Assembly: GCF_027941775.1 (NCBI RefSeq)
Contig: NZ_CP115917.1
Coordinates: 343,001-407,000, forward strand
Length of the DNA: 64,000 nt
Origin: Tenacibaculum pacificus
Lineage (GTDB): Bacteria > Bacteroidota > Bacteroidia > Flavobacteriales > Flavobacteriaceae
Direction of reading: 5' to 3'
Below, piece by piece: positions 18,545 to 27,768 of this stretch. Within the stretch, counting starts at the first letter, position 1. Every line of letters starts with the position of its first letter. A program made the position numbers and the translations under genes. The notes beneath the pieces are model-generated. The model did not search any database, was not told the DNA's origin, and was given only the letters and a program-made list of their open reading frames with translations.

Positions 18545-18619
18545 ATCTTGAATTTTTTGTAAAAATAAGATAAAGAAAAATTCTAATTGTTAGGGAATGT
18601 TAAAAAATCATTAAAACTT

Positions 18620-18649
18620 AGGAAACTTTTATTGTTTTTAAAGTTTCCT
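18620..18649. promoter_or_regulatory. TetR-type operator over the efflux operon promoter
   Basis: Perfect inverted repeat AGGAAACTTT / AAAGTTTCCT with a 10-bp spacer. The -33 TTG (18632-18634) sits in the spacer, so a bound repressor would block the promoter. The adjacent TetR gene is the obvious ligand. Confidence 0.7.
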
Positions 18650-18661
18650 TGTGTACATTTG
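18632..18661 (+). promoter_or_regulatory. Promoter of the TetR-RND operon
   Basis: TTG (18632-18634), 19-nt spacer, TACATTTG (18654-18661): a complete Bacteroidota primary-sigma promoter. The TetR ATG is only 9 bp after the -7 element, so the mRNA leader must be very short. Confidence 0.75.
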
Positions 18662-18670
18662 CAAACGATT

Positions 18671-19276
18671 ATGAGAGATAAAATATTAAATAAAGCAGGA
18701 GAGATGTTTTTAAACTTCGGGTTTAAAAGCGTTACCATGGATGATATTTCAGGAGAACTTGGAATATCGAAAAAAACATTGTATAAGTATTTTTCAAAGA
18801 AAACTGAATTGGTTGATGCGAGTACAGAAGCCGTTCATAATACTATAAATGAAGCAATTACAAATATAAAGTTACAGGAGTATAATGCTATTGAAGAGGA
18901 ATTTGCAGTAAAAGCAATTTTTAAAGAAATGTTTAAAAATGCAAAAACTTCACCAATGTTTCAGTTAAAAAAATATTATCCAGAAACATATACGAAGTTA
19001 ATGAATCGTGAAATATGTATGTTTAGAGATTGTAATATTGATAACTTAACAAAAGGTATTAAAGAGGGTTTTTATCGTGAAAATTTAAAAATAGACTTAG
19101 TTGTAAATTTTTATTTTACATTGATTTTTGGTGTTTTTGAAACAGAAATGTATGGTAGTGAAATGCAAGAATTAATGAAAGTAGAATATGAAATTTTAGA
19201 ATATCATATAAGAGCTATTGCAACTGAAAAAGGATTAGAAGAATTATATAAACAATTAGAAATTATAAATTCATAA
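18671..19276 (+). CDS. TetR/AcrR-family regulator
   Basis: 201-aa one-component repressor. The N-terminal TetR helix-turn-helix is clear: FGFKSVTMDDISGELGISKK, then TLYKYFSKK at about residues 20-45. The ligand-binding C-terminal half is poorly conserved. The frame opens earlier (18587), but the upstream codons cover the operator and promoter, so the ATG at 18671 is chosen. It leads a TolC-MFP-RND operon (13 bp to tolC), so it most likely represses that pump until an inducer binds. Confidence 0.9.
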   Translation: MRDKILNKAGEMFLNFGFKSVTMDDISGELGISKKTLYKYFSKKTELVDASTEAVHNTINEAITNIKLQEYNAIEEEFAVKAIFKEMFKNAKTSPMFQLKKYYPETYTKLMNREICMFRDCNIDNLTKGIKEGFYRENLKIDLVVNFYFTLIFGVFETEMYGSEMQELMKVEYEILEYHIRAIATEKGLEELYKQLEIINS

Positions 19277-19289
19277 ATTACATAAACCA

Positions 19290-20609
19290 ATGAGAAAATA
19301 CATATACAGTGTATTTATATTCTTTTGTACGAGCTTCTTATTTGCTCAGGAAGAACTTAATTTATCAATGCAACAAGCCATTGATTATGCTATAAAAAAC
19401 AGTTACAATAATAAAATAGCTGAAAATGATATTAAAGCAGCCATTAAAAGAAAGTGGGAAACCACTACCATTGGATTACCTCAAATTGATGCTAAAGTTG
19501 ATTATATCAATAATTTAAAACAACAGTTTCCTGGTATAGATTTTAATCAAGATGGTATAGTAGATTTTGGAGCGAAACAATCTGTAACAGGTACAGCAAC
19601 ATTAAGGCAATTGCTTTTTGATGGTTCTTATTTAGTGGGTTTACAGGCAGCAAAAACGTACTTAAAAATTTCAGAACAAGCTAAAGAGAAAACAGGATTA
19701 GCAACAAGAGAAGCAATAATAAATGCATATGGTAATATTCTTGTTTCTGAAAAATTAATTGAAATTCTTCAAAAAAATAGCAATATTTTAGAAAAAAACT
19801 TCAAAGATGCTAAGAAAATTAATGAAAACGGATTAAATGAAGAGGAAGACGTTGAACAGTTAGAAATTACATTAGGTAATATTCAAAATAGTTTGAGAAA
19901 TGCAATTAGATTAAAAGAAATTGCTTATCAAATGTTAAACCTTTCTTTAGGAAATCCGATAAATACAAAATTGATTTTAACAGATAATTTAGATAGTTTG
20001 ATTATGCCAAGTACTGCTTTAGCATTATTATCGAAAACATTTAATTTAGATACACATATCGATTTTAAAATTGCTGAAAATGATAGAGAAAGCAAGCGTT
20101 TATTAATGCGTTTAGAGCAAAGTAAAGGATTGCCTAGTTTGAGTGCTTTTATGAATTATTCTTATATCGCCAATTCAGACGATTTTAGTTTTTTTGATTC
20201 TTCACAAAAATGGATACCAACATCTGTATTTGGAGTTAGTTTAAATATTCCAATATTTAGTAGTTTAGGAAGAAGTGCTAAAACTGCTCAAGCCAGAATT
20301 GAATTAGAATCTGCGGATATTCGTTTGGAAGAAGTTAAACAAAAGTTGAACTTACAAACAGCATCGGCAAAAAGTGAATATCAGTTAAGTATTGAAAATT
20401 ATGAATACGCTATGAAAAACATGAAGTTAGCAGAGCGTATTGAAAAAAAGCAACAAATTAAATTTTTTGAAGGAATTTCATCAAGCTTTGATTTATCGCA
20501 AGCACAAAACCAATTGTACACTCAGCAAAACAATTATGTACAGTCAATGTTAGCTGTTATTACTAAAAAAGCAGCATTAGAAAACGCATTAAATATACCT
20601 TTAAAATAA
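19290..20609 (+). CDS. TolC-family outer-membrane efflux protein
   Basis: 439-aa outer-membrane channel of a tripartite pump. A signal peptide (MRKYIYSVFIFFCTSFLFAQ) is followed by LSMQQAIDYAIKNSY, the usual start of OEP repeats, and two helical hairpin repeats rich in Ala, Gln and Lys. Length is typical. It lies between the TetR gene and the membrane fusion protein gene (8 bp). Confidence 0.93.
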   Translation: MRKYIYSVFIFFCTSFLFAQEELNLSMQQAIDYAIKNSYNNKIAENDIKAAIKRKWETTTIGLPQIDAKVDYINNLKQQFPGIDFNQDGIVDFGAKQSVTGTATLRQLLFDGSYLVGLQAAKTYLKISEQAKEKTGLATREAIINAYGNILVSEKLIEILQKNSNILEKNFKDAKKINENGLNEEEDVEQLEITLGNIQNSLRNAIRLKEIAYQMLNLSLGNPINTKLILTDNLDSLIMPSTALALLSKTFNLDTHIDFKIAENDRESKRLLMRLEQSKGLPSLSAFMNYSYIANSDDFSFFDSSQKWIPTSVFGVSLNIPIFSSLGRSAKTAQARIELESADIRLEEVKQKLNLQTASAKSEYQLSIENYEYAMKNMKLAERIEKKQQIKFFEGISSSFDLSQAQNQLYTQQNNYVQSMLAVITKKAALENALNIPLK

Positions 20610-20616
20610 ATCTATA

Positions 20617-21783
20617 ATGAGAAAAATATATACACTATTAGTAATAACGCTATTTTTAGCTTCCTGCGGAGGTAACAAAAAAAAATCTGTAGACAAAGTT
20701 ATAGCTTCTAATGATTTAGTGAAAATACGAACTAAAAAAACGGAAATAAATACAGAAATACAGGCATTATCAGAAAGTGTTAAGGCGTTAAATGCTAAAA
20801 TTGCAACTTTAGATACGACTAAAAAAGTTCCGTTAATAACTGTTGTATCAGCAAATAAAACAGTGTTTAATCATTATTTAGAATTACAAGGAGATGTAAA
20901 AACAAAACAAAATGTTTTAATTTATCCTGAAATGGCTGGACAGTTGGTTCAAATTTATGTGAAAGAAGGTCAGTTTGTAAATAAAGGACAATCATTAGCT
21001 AGAATAGATGACGGAGGTTTATCTAATCAGTTGGCACAAATAGAAGTTCAAACAGCACTTGCTGAAACTACTTATAATCGTCAGAAAAGATTATGGGAAC
21101 AAAAAATTGGTTCTGAAATACAATTTTTACAAGCTAAAACTACTTATGAAGCTCAAAAAAATGCAGTTTCTCAATTAAGAAAACAAGTTGCAAAATCAGT
21201 AATAAAAGCTCCTTTTTCTGGAGTTATAGATGATGTAATTAAAGAACAAGGCGTAGTTGTTGCTCCTGGTGCTGGAGCAGAAGTTTTTAGAATAGTAAAT
21301 CTTTCTAAAATGTATATTGAAACGGCAGTTCCTGAAAGTTATATTGTAGCTATCAAAAAAGGTAAAAATGTTGAGGTAGAATTTCCTGTATTAGGTAAAA
21401 AAATGAACTCAACAGTACGTCAGGTTGGTAATTTTATCAATCCAGCAAATCGTACTTTTAATGTTGAATTAGCAGTTGATAATAAAGACAAAAGTATAAA
21501 ACCAAATTTAACAGCAAAGTTAAAAATTAACGATTATACTAATAATGAAGCATTATTAATTCCACAAAGTATTATTTCTGAAAACGCAAAAGGAGAACAA
21601 TATGTTTATCTAGTTGTTGATTTGAAAGATAAAATGGGTACGGCAAAACAAGTAATTATTACTACTGGAAAAACTCAAGGAGATGTTGTTGAGGTTTTAA
21701 ATGGTGTTAAAGATGGCGATAAAATTGTTGTTGAAGGTGCTCGTAGTGTTCAAAATGGTCAGCAAGTACAAGTTTTAAACTAA
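20617..21783 (+). CDS. RND efflux membrane fusion protein, lipoprotein
   Basis: 388-aa periplasmic adaptor linking the RND pump to TolC. Lipobox LASC gives an acylated Cys17. A coiled coil at about 25-65 precedes the lipoyl half-motif (GQLVQIYVKEGQFVNKGQ) near 110, a short helical hairpin, the second lipoyl half (VIKAPFSGVIDDV) near 195 and beta-barrel and membrane-proximal domains. Operon neighbours are tolC and the RND gene (22 bp). Confidence 0.94.
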   Translation: MRKIYTLLVITLFLASCGGNKKKSVDKVIASNDLVKIRTKKTEINTEIQALSESVKALNAKIATLDTTKKVPLITVVSANKTVFNHYLELQGDVKTKQNVLIYPEMAGQLVQIYVKEGQFVNKGQSLARIDDGGLSNQLAQIEVQTALAETTYNRQKRLWEQKIGSEIQFLQAKTTYEAQKNAVSQLRKQVAKSVIKAPFSGVIDDVIKEQGVVVAPGAGAEVFRIVNLSKMYIETAVPESYIVAIKKGKNVEVEFPVLGKKMNSTVRQVGNFINPANRTFNVELAVDNKDKSIKPNLTAKLKINDYTNNEALLIPQSIISENAKGEQYVYLVVDLKDKMGTAKQVIITTGKTQGDVVEVLNGVKDGDKIVVEGARSVQNGQQVQVLN

Positions 21784-21804
21784 TTCACCAATAAAATTAT
21801 AAAT

Positions 21805-24800
21805 ATGTCTAAAAAAAACAAACAGGTGGATAAGGAATTTGGCTTATCATCTTGGGCTATAAACAATAAAACAACAATGTATGTTTTAATAGCGCTGATA
21901 CTTTTCTTAGGTACTTCGGCTTACTTCGGTATGGCGAGAGAAAATTTTCCAGAAATAAAAGAAACTAAAATATATATAAGTTCTATTTATCCTGGAAATA
22001 CTGCGGAAGATATAGAAAAACTGATTACCGATCCTATTGAAGATAAATTAAAATCAGTTAGTAATGTTGTAGATATTACATCAACATCTCAAGAAAATTA
22101 CTCTATTGTTGTTGTTGAGTTTGATGAAAAAATAACTGTAGATGCCGCTAAGCAAAAGGTAAAAGATGAGATAGATACGGAAACTTCAGGTGAAGATTGG
22201 CCAACTTTTAATGGTGCTAAAGTTGAACCAAATGTTTTCGATTTAAGTATATCAGAAGAAGTTCCGATTTTAAATATTAATATTTCTGGAGATTATCCCG
22301 TAGGGAAGCTTAAAAAATTTGGAGAATACCTTGAAGATGAAATAGAAAGATTAACCGAAATTAAGCAAGTAGATATTAGAGGTGCTCAAGAAAAAGAAGT
22401 AGAGGTTGCTGTAGATGTTTACAAAATGATGGCTGCTAAGGTAAGTTTTGACGATATTAAAAATAGTATTGGAAAAGAGAACTTAACCATGTCAGCAGGA
22501 AATTTAATTTCTAGTGGGCAAAGACGTACTATCAGAATTATTGGAGAGATTCAAAATCCGAATGAGTTAGAAAATTTTGTTGTAAAAGCAGAAAAAGGAA
22601 ATGCAATTTATTTAAGAGATATAGCAACTGTAAGTTTTAAAGATGAAGATAAAACGACCTACGCCAGGGAATTTGGAAAAGAGGTGGTTATGTTAGATGT
22701 TAAAAAACGTTCAGGTGAAAACATGGTTGCTGCTGCAGAGCAAATACGAGAAATTGTAGAACATGCTAAATTAAACGTATTTCCTACGGATTTAAAAGTA
22801 ACAATTGCTAATGATCAATCTTCAAAAACAGTTGGTCAAGTAGATGATTTAGTAAATAATATCATTTTTGGAATTATATTAGTTGTTACTGTTTTGATGT
22901 TCTTTTTAGGATTTAAAAATGCTTTATTTGTTGGATTTGCCATTCCGATGTCTATGTTTATGTCATTAATGATATTAGATTTATTCGGATATACTTTAAA
23001 TACCATGATTCTTTTTGGATTAATTATGGGGCTCGGTATGCTGGTAGATAACGGAATTGTAGTTGTTGAAAACGTTTACAGATTAATGACTGAAGAAGGT
23101 ATGAGTCGTGTTGAAGCAGCCAAAAAAGGAATTGGTGAAATTGCTTTACCTATTATTATATCAACATTAACTACTGTTGCAGCCTTTGTACCGCTTGGTT
23201 TATGGCCTGGTGTAATGGGACAGTTTATGAAATATTTTCCTATTACGCTTTCTGTTGTATTGGGATCATCATTATTTGTGGCAATATTTTTTAATTCGGT
23301 ATTAGTATCACAATTTATGACTACTGAAGATAAAGATATGCCCTTAAAGCAGATTCTTAAAATATCAGGAATTATTGGAGTTATTGGTTTATTAATTTTA
23401 TTTTTTGGAGGAGCTTATAGAGGTTTAGGTACTTTAATGTTACTAACCGTGATTATGCTTTGGGTTTATCGTTTGTTTTTACGTAGTTGGGCAAACGGAT
23501 TTCAAAATAAAATATTACCACTTTGGGAGCGTGTTTATGAAAAGATTCTTCGATTTTCGTTAAGTGGAAAAAAACCGATATTTATTACTGTTGCTACCGT
23601 TATTTTATTATTTATTGCAGGTTATAGTTTTAGATTATCTATTGAAAGTAAGCGTACTAAAATAGAGTTTTTTCCTGATACAAAAGCAAATCAAATTACG
23701 GCTTATATCGAATATCCTGAAGGTACAGATATTAAAAAAACCAATGAAATTACTAAGGCTATAGAACAGCGAATGTTTAAGGTAATTAATGATAGTGGTT
23801 ATATAAAAGATGGTCAAAACTTTTTAACAGAAAGTGCTGTTTCACAAGTTGGTGAAGGTGCAGGGAATCCGCAAACAGACGGAGGTTCGGCAGCCGAAAT
23901 GCCACATCGTGGAAAAATAACAGCAACTATGCGTGAATTTAAATTCAGGCAAGGTGAGGATAGTAATGAATTATTGAAAAAAATTCAAGAAGATTTAAAA
24001 GATGTGTATCCAGGAGTTTCTATTTCTGTAGAAAAAGATGCAGCAGGTCCACCAGCAGGATATCCTATTAATGTAGAATTAGAAGGTGAAGATTATGCTG
24101 AACTTATTGTTACTGCTGAAAAAATGCGTGATTTTCTTAATACTAAAAATATTCAAGGTATAGATCAATTAAAAATTGATGTTAACAAATCTAAACCAGG
24201 AATAGAAGTAGTAGTAGATAGAAAAAAAGCAGGAGAATTAGGCGTTAGTTCTTCTCAAGTAGGGCAACAATTACGTAATTCTATTTTTGGAGCAAAGGCG
24301 GGTATTTATAAAAAAGATGGAGAAGATTACGATATTTATGTTCGTTTTAATAAAGAAAACAGATATAATACGAGTGCTCTTTTTAATCAGAAAATTATTT
24401 TTAGAGACATGACTTCTGGTCAAGTTAAAGAAGTTCCTATCTCTGCGGTTACCAAACAAAAAACATCTTCTGGTTTTAGTGCCATAAAACATAAAGATGT
24501 TAAACGAGTAGTAACGTTGTACTCTGCATTAGCACCAGGATTTACAGATGCTGGAGCTATTGTTTCAGCAATTCAAAATGAAATGCAAAGTTTCAAGGAT
24601 AAACCAGCTAGCGTAAAAATTGATTATACAGGTCAAATAGAAGAGCAAAAGAAACAAATGTTGTTTTTAATGGGTGCTTTTTTTACAGGTTTAGGGTTAA
24701 TCTTTTTCATATTGATTTTTCAATTTAATTCAATATCAAAACCAGGTATTATAATGCTTGCTATCTTTTTAAGTTTAATCGGTGTTTTTGGAGGTATTGT

Positions 24801-25269
24801 AGCAACAGGAAGTTCTTTTGTTATTATGATGACAATGATGGGAATTATTTCTTTAGCAGGAATTGTTGTAAATAATGGAGTTGTATTACTTGATTATACA
24901 CAATTATTAATAGATAGAAAAAAACTTGAACATAATTTAGGTGATAACGAATATATTGAAGAAAATGAGCTTTTTGAAGCAATTGTAAAAGGTGGAAAAG
25001 CACGTTTACGTCCTGTATTATTAACTGCAATTACTACTATTTTAGGATTAATTCCGTTAGCAACAGGATTCAATATTAACTTTTTTACTTTGTTTAGTGA
25101 ATTTAATCCGAATATATATGTTGGTGGAGATAATGTTATTTTTTGGGGTCCATTAGCTTGGACAGTAATTTATGGACTTTTTATCGCTACTTTTTTAACA
25201 TTGATTGTAGTACCAATTTTATTCTATTTAGTAACAAAGTTTAAAATGTGGTTAAAAAGAAATGTATAA
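21805..25269 (+). CDS. RND multidrug efflux permease (HAE1/AcrB type)
   Basis: 1154-aa proton-driven inner-membrane transporter, slightly longer than AcrB. Two halves each have one leading membrane helix, a large periplasmic loop and five more helices. The proton-relay region GLIMGLGMLVDNGIVVVENV of the first half is near residue 410, and SLAGIVVNNGVVLLDY of the second near 1020. Extra hydrophobic sequence at about 515-550 lies between the halves. The substrate is unknown. The operon ends here, with a terminator 30 bp later. Confidence 0.95.
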   Translation: MSKKNKQVDKEFGLSSWAINNKTTMYVLIALILFLGTSAYFGMARENFPEIKETKIYISSIYPGNTAEDIEKLITDPIEDKLKSVSNVVDITSTSQENYSIVVVEFDEKITVDAAKQKVKDEIDTETSGEDWPTFNGAKVEPNVFDLSISEEVPILNINISGDYPVGKLKKFGEYLEDEIERLTEIKQVDIRGAQEKEVEVAVDVYKMMAAKVSFDDIKNSIGKENLTMSAGNLISSGQRRTIRIIGEIQNPNELENFVVKAEKGNAIYLRDIATVSFKDEDKTTYAREFGKEVVMLDVKKRSGENMVAAAEQIREIVEHAKLNVFPTDLKVTIANDQSSKTVGQVDDLVNNIIFGIILVVTVLMFFLGFKNALFVGFAIPMSMFMSLMILDLFGYTLNTMILFGLIMGLGMLVDNGIVVVENVYRLMTEEGMSRVEAAKKGIGEIALPIIISTLTTVAAFVPLGLWPGVMGQFMKYFPITLSVVLGSSLFVAIFFNSVLVSQFMTTEDKDMPLKQILKISGIIGVIGLLILFFGGAYRGLGTLMLLTVIMLWVYRLFLRSWANGFQNKILPLWERVYEKILRFSLSGKKPIFITVATVILLFIAGYSFRLSIESKRTKIEFFPDTKANQITAYIEYPEGTDIKKTNEITKAIEQRMFKVINDSGYIKDGQNFLTESAVSQVGEGAGNPQTDGGSAAEMPHRGKITATMREFKFRQGEDSNELLKKIQEDLKDVYPGVSISVEKDAAGPPAGYPINVELEGEDYAELIVTAEKMRDFLNTKNIQGIDQLKIDVNKSKPGIEVVVDRKKAGELGVSSSQVGQQLRNSIFGAKAGIYKKDGEDYDIYVRFNKENRYNTSALFNQKIIFRDMTSGQVKEVPISAVTKQKTSSGFSAIKHKDVKRVVTLYSALAPGFTDAGAIVSAIQNEMQSFKDKPASVKIDYTGQIEEQKKQMLFLMGAFFTGLGLIFFILIFQFNSISKPGIIMLAIFLSLIGVFGGIVATGSSFVIMMTMMGIISLAGIVVNNGVVLLDYTQLLIDRKKLEHNLGDNEYIEENELFEAIVKGGKARLRPVLLTAITTILGLIPLATGFNINFFTLFSEFNPNIYVGGDNVIFWGPLAWTVIYGLFIATFLTLIVVPILFYLVTKFKMWLKRNV

Positions 25270-25296
25270 TATTTTATTTTTGATTTTATCTTAGAT

Positions 25297-25337
25297 AAAA
25301 AAGAGTTGGAAATGTAAAAATTTTCAACTCTTTTTTT
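25297..25337 (+). terminator. Terminator of the efflux operon
   Basis: AAAGAGTTGgAAA / TTTtCAACTCTTT stem followed by seven T, 28 bp after the RND stop. Confidence 0.8.
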
Positions 25338-25372
25338 ATTTTAGAAGTTTTTTAGAAGATGTTTTAGATATT

Positions 25373-25849
25373 ATGAATAAAGAGATAAATAAAGGTGTTT
25401 TTACTGTAGATGAAATAAAACGAAAGATGGAACATTATTGTGTCTATCAAGATCGTTGTCATAAAGAAGTAGAAAGTAAATTAAGTTCGTTTAATGTTAT
25501 TCCCCAAGCTAGAGAAATAATTCTGTTAAGTTTAATGGAAGATAATTTTTTAAACGAAGAGCGTTTTTCTAAAAGTTTTGCAAGAGGAAAATTTCGTATT
25601 AAAAAATGGGGAAAAAACAGAATTGTAAGAGAATTAAAATTCAGAAATATATCGGCATATAATATAAAAACAGCGTTAAAAGAAATCAACGAAGAAGATT
25701 ATATTACTACATTATATAGTTTAGTTGCCAAAAAAAATGAGTTAGTAACAGAAACAAACATCTTTAAAAGAAAAAAGAAAATAGTCGATTATTTATTATA
25801 CAGAGGTTTTGAAAGTCATTTAATTTATGAAGCATTAAGTGTTATTTAA
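25373..25849 (+). CDS. recX: Regulatory protein RecX
   Basis: 158-aa modulator of RecA filaments. It is made of three-helix repeats: an N-terminal one (KMEHYCVYQDRCHKEVESKL), a central one (FLNEERFSKSFARGKFRIKKWGKNRIVREL, the most conserved part) and a C-terminal one ending YRGFESHLIYEAL. Length is normal. No recA nearby. Its 3' end overlaps the convergent lipoprotein gene by 8 bp. Confidence 0.9.
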   Translation: MNKEINKGVFTVDEIKRKMEHYCVYQDRCHKEVESKLSSFNVIPQAREIILLSLMEDNFLNEERFSKSFARGKFRIKKWGKNRIVRELKFRNISAYNIKTALKEINEEDYITTLYSLVAKKNELVTETNIFKRKKKIVDYLLYRGFESHLIYEALSVI

Positions 25850-26366
25850 AATTAAATAAACTGTCTAGGTTTATCTCTTTGTCAAATTGTTTTTTAGCGT
25901 AAATAGTGTTTATTTTAGTATTCATACTTCCAAATAATACGAAAACTTTTGATAACTGAGAATTCACTTCTTTAGGTGTAATAGCAGGAATGTTTTCCAT
26001 ATCGTTTAATCGTAATATTTCGTTTTGAAAAACATTCATACGTGCTTTAAACGCAGGTGTTTTAAGTGTCGTAATATTTAAACTATCTTTTAAATGCTTG
26101 GTTAGTTGTTTTAATTCTAACGCATTATTTAAAGCCTCTGCAGGTGTTATTTTTTTTAATTGCTGTAAAAAATTTTCTAGGATAAAATATTCTTTCCATT
26201 TTTCAATTTCTTTTGTCGAAGTTTTATCAAGTTCTGTATATTTAGGATGCTTAACAGCTGTATCCATTCCTGTTTTTTGAATAGGTGTATTTGTTTTGTT
26301 TTCTTCTTTTTTACAAGAAAAAATAAAAAATACTAAAGAAAGTAAAAGAAATAAATAATGTTTCAT
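25842..26366 (-). CDS. Hypothetical lipoprotein
   Basis: 174 aa, family not recognised. MKHYLFLLLSLVFFIFSCKK is a lipoprotein signal with Cys18, so the protein is membrane-anchored in the periplasm or outer membrane. The rest is helical and charged (TPAEALNNALELKQLTKHLKDSLN), with no cysteines or obvious catalytic motif. It converges on recX with an 8-bp overlap. A 12-bp perfect palindrome lies 36 bp upstream of its start. Confidence 0.75.
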   Translation of the reverse strand: MKHYLFLLLSLVFFIFSCKKEENKTNTPIQKTGMDTAVKHPKYTELDKTSTKEIEKWKEYFILENFLQQLKKITPAEALNNALELKQLTKHLKDSLNITTLKTPAFKARMNVFQNEILRLNDMENIPAITPKEVNSQLSKVFVLFGSMNTKINTIYAKKQFDKEINLDSLFNFK

Positions 26367-26401
26367 TTATGAGAAATTAAAGCTGTAAAAATACCTATTT
26401 T

Positions 26402-26442
26402 ATTCGATTTAATAGCAATGATAAAAATAGATTAAATCGAAT
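26402..26442. repeat. 12-bp inverted repeat in a divergent intergenic region
   Basis: ATTCGATTTAAT / ATTAAATCGAAT, perfect arms with a 17-bp spacer, between the divergent lipoprotein and thioredoxin-like genes. No T-run follows, so it looks more like an operator or cruciform than a terminator. Confidence 0.6.
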
Positions 26443-26535
26443 TTATATGTTTTAAAGTATCAAAATTAAAATTGATTGTAAGTTTTTAAGTTAAAGTTCG
26501 TCTACCATATTTTTAGATACATATTGTAACTTATG

Positions 26536-26564
26536 TTGTATTTAAATAAGAAAAAATACATTTG
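26536..26564 (+). promoter_or_regulatory. Promoter of the thioredoxin-like gene
   Basis: TTG (26536-26538), 18-nt spacer, TACATTTG (26557-26564), 21 bp before the start. Confidence 0.6.
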
Positions 26565-26585
26565 TATAAATAAAGAGTCATTAAG

Positions 26586-27176
26586 ATGAAAAAAATTATA
26601 GAAAATAGTTTAGAAAAATCAATTTCATATCCAGCATATAGAACGCTTGTAAAAAATTTGTTAGATGAAGGGAAATCAACAGGACCTAATCAATCAGAAG
26701 ATTTATTAAATTATAGTTTGTTAAATGATAAACGCATGAAGCGTTTAGATAAAACAATAAAAGTTTCAGAAGAAACAGTTGCAAAACTAAAAGAAGTAAA
26801 AGAGCCTCAAACTTGGTTGGTATTAACTGAAGGTTGGTGTGGTGATGCTGCTCAGAATTTACCTGTTATTAATAAAATAGCCGAAGAAAATGATAATATT
26901 CAATTAAAAGTAGTTTTAAGAGATGAAAATTTACCATTAATGGATGCTTTTTTAACAAATGGTGGACGTTCTATTCCTAAATTAATTGCTTTAGATAAAA
27001 ATAATGAAGTAATTAATACTTGGGGTCCAAGACCTGCTACTGCTACTAAAATGGTTGTTGATTATAAAGCAACACACGGAAGTTTAGATGCTGATTTTAA
27101 AAAAGATTTACAAATTTGGTATAATAAAAATAAGGGAATCAATGTTCAAGAAAATATTGTTGCCTTGTTAAAATAA
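26586..27176 (+). CDS. Thioredoxin-fold protein with a single-Cys WCGDA site
   Basis: 196-aa cytosolic protein (no signal peptide) of a thioredoxin-like family common in Bacteroidota. A helical N-terminal third precedes TWLVLTEGWCGDAAQNLPV near residue 75, where thioredoxins have WCGPC: the first Cys is kept and the second is replaced by Ala. The cis-Pro region is GGRSIPKLIALDKN. Without the second Cys it cannot act as an ordinary dithiol reductase; a monothiol or structural role is possible. Flanked by its own promoter and terminator. Confidence 0.82.
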   Translation: MKKIIENSLEKSISYPAYRTLVKNLLDEGKSTGPNQSEDLLNYSLLNDKRMKRLDKTIKVSEETVAKLKEVKEPQTWLVLTEGWCGDAAQNLPVINKIAEENDNIQLKVVLRDENLPLMDAFLTNGGRSIPKLIALDKNNEVINTWGPRPATATKMVVDYKATHGSLDADFKKDLQIWYNKNKGINVQENIVALLK

Positions 27177-27197
27177 AAACAACTTTTTAATATAAAA

Positions 27198-27236
27198 TAA
27201 ATCTCCTTTTTGTTTATCAGAAAGGAGGTTTTGTTT
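27198..27236 (+). terminator. Terminator after the thioredoxin-like gene
   Basis: AAATCTCCTTT / AAAGGAGGTTT (one mismatch), 11-nt loop, then TTGTTTT. Confidence 0.65.
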
Positions 27237-27240
27237 TCTG

Positions 27241-27248
27241 TATCTTTG
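27241..27248 (+). promoter_or_regulatory. -7 element of the 166-aa conserved gene
   Basis: TATCTTTG, 19 bp before the start at 27268. No clear -33 element. Confidence 0.5.
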
Positions 27249-27267
27249 CAACTCAGAAAGAATAATT

Positions 27268-27768
27268 ATGTTAGTAGATTTTAATACATTATCAGAAGAA
27301 TCAAAAGTTTGGATTTATCCATGTAATAGAAAGTTTTATCCAAAGGAAATTGACGGATTAAACGAACAATTAAAAACATTTGTTGAAGGATGGAAGTTAG
27401 ATGATGAAAATTTTCAAGCATCTTTTGAAGTACGATACAATCGTTTTATTATTTTTTCAGCATCAGAAGATGCAGTTTTGTTAAATGTCGATATTGATGC
27501 ACAAGTTGGTTTTATTTTACAATTACAAACTCAATATGAAGTTGAATTGTTAGATAGAATGAATGTGTGTTTTAAGCAAGGTGAATACACACAATACAAA
27601 GAATTGAAAGACTTTAAACAGTTAATTAAAAATAAAGCAGTAACAGAAAAAACTATTGTTTTTGATAATTTAATTGAAACAAAACAAGAGTTAGATAATT
27701 ATTGGGAAGTGCCAATTTCTGAAAGCTGGTATAGCAGATTTTTAAAGAAAAGTAAAACCAAGTCCTAA
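27268..27768 (+). CDS. Conserved Bacteroidota protein of unknown function (often mislabelled ABC transporter ATPase)
   Basis: 166-aa soluble acidic protein starting MLVDFNTLSEESKVWIYPCNRKFY. From memory this family is common in flavobacteria and is often named ABC transporter ATPase, but no Walker A, Walker B or ABC signature is present, so that name is not supported. No membrane segment or signal peptide. The 3' end overlaps the convergent barrel-protein gene by 27 bp. Confidence 0.75.
   Translation: MLVDFNTLSEESKVWIYPCNRKFYPKEIDGLNEQLKTFVEGWKLDDENFQASFEVRYNRFIIFSASEDAVLLNVDIDAQVGFILQLQTQYEVELLDRMNVCFKQGEYTQYKELKDFKQLIKNKAVTEKTIVFDNLIETKQELDNYWEVPISESWYSRFLKKSKTKS

Noticed and set aside
27268..27768. 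ABC transporter ATPase label
   Set aside because: No Walker A, Walker B or LSGGQ motif; the label is a likely propagated misnomer.
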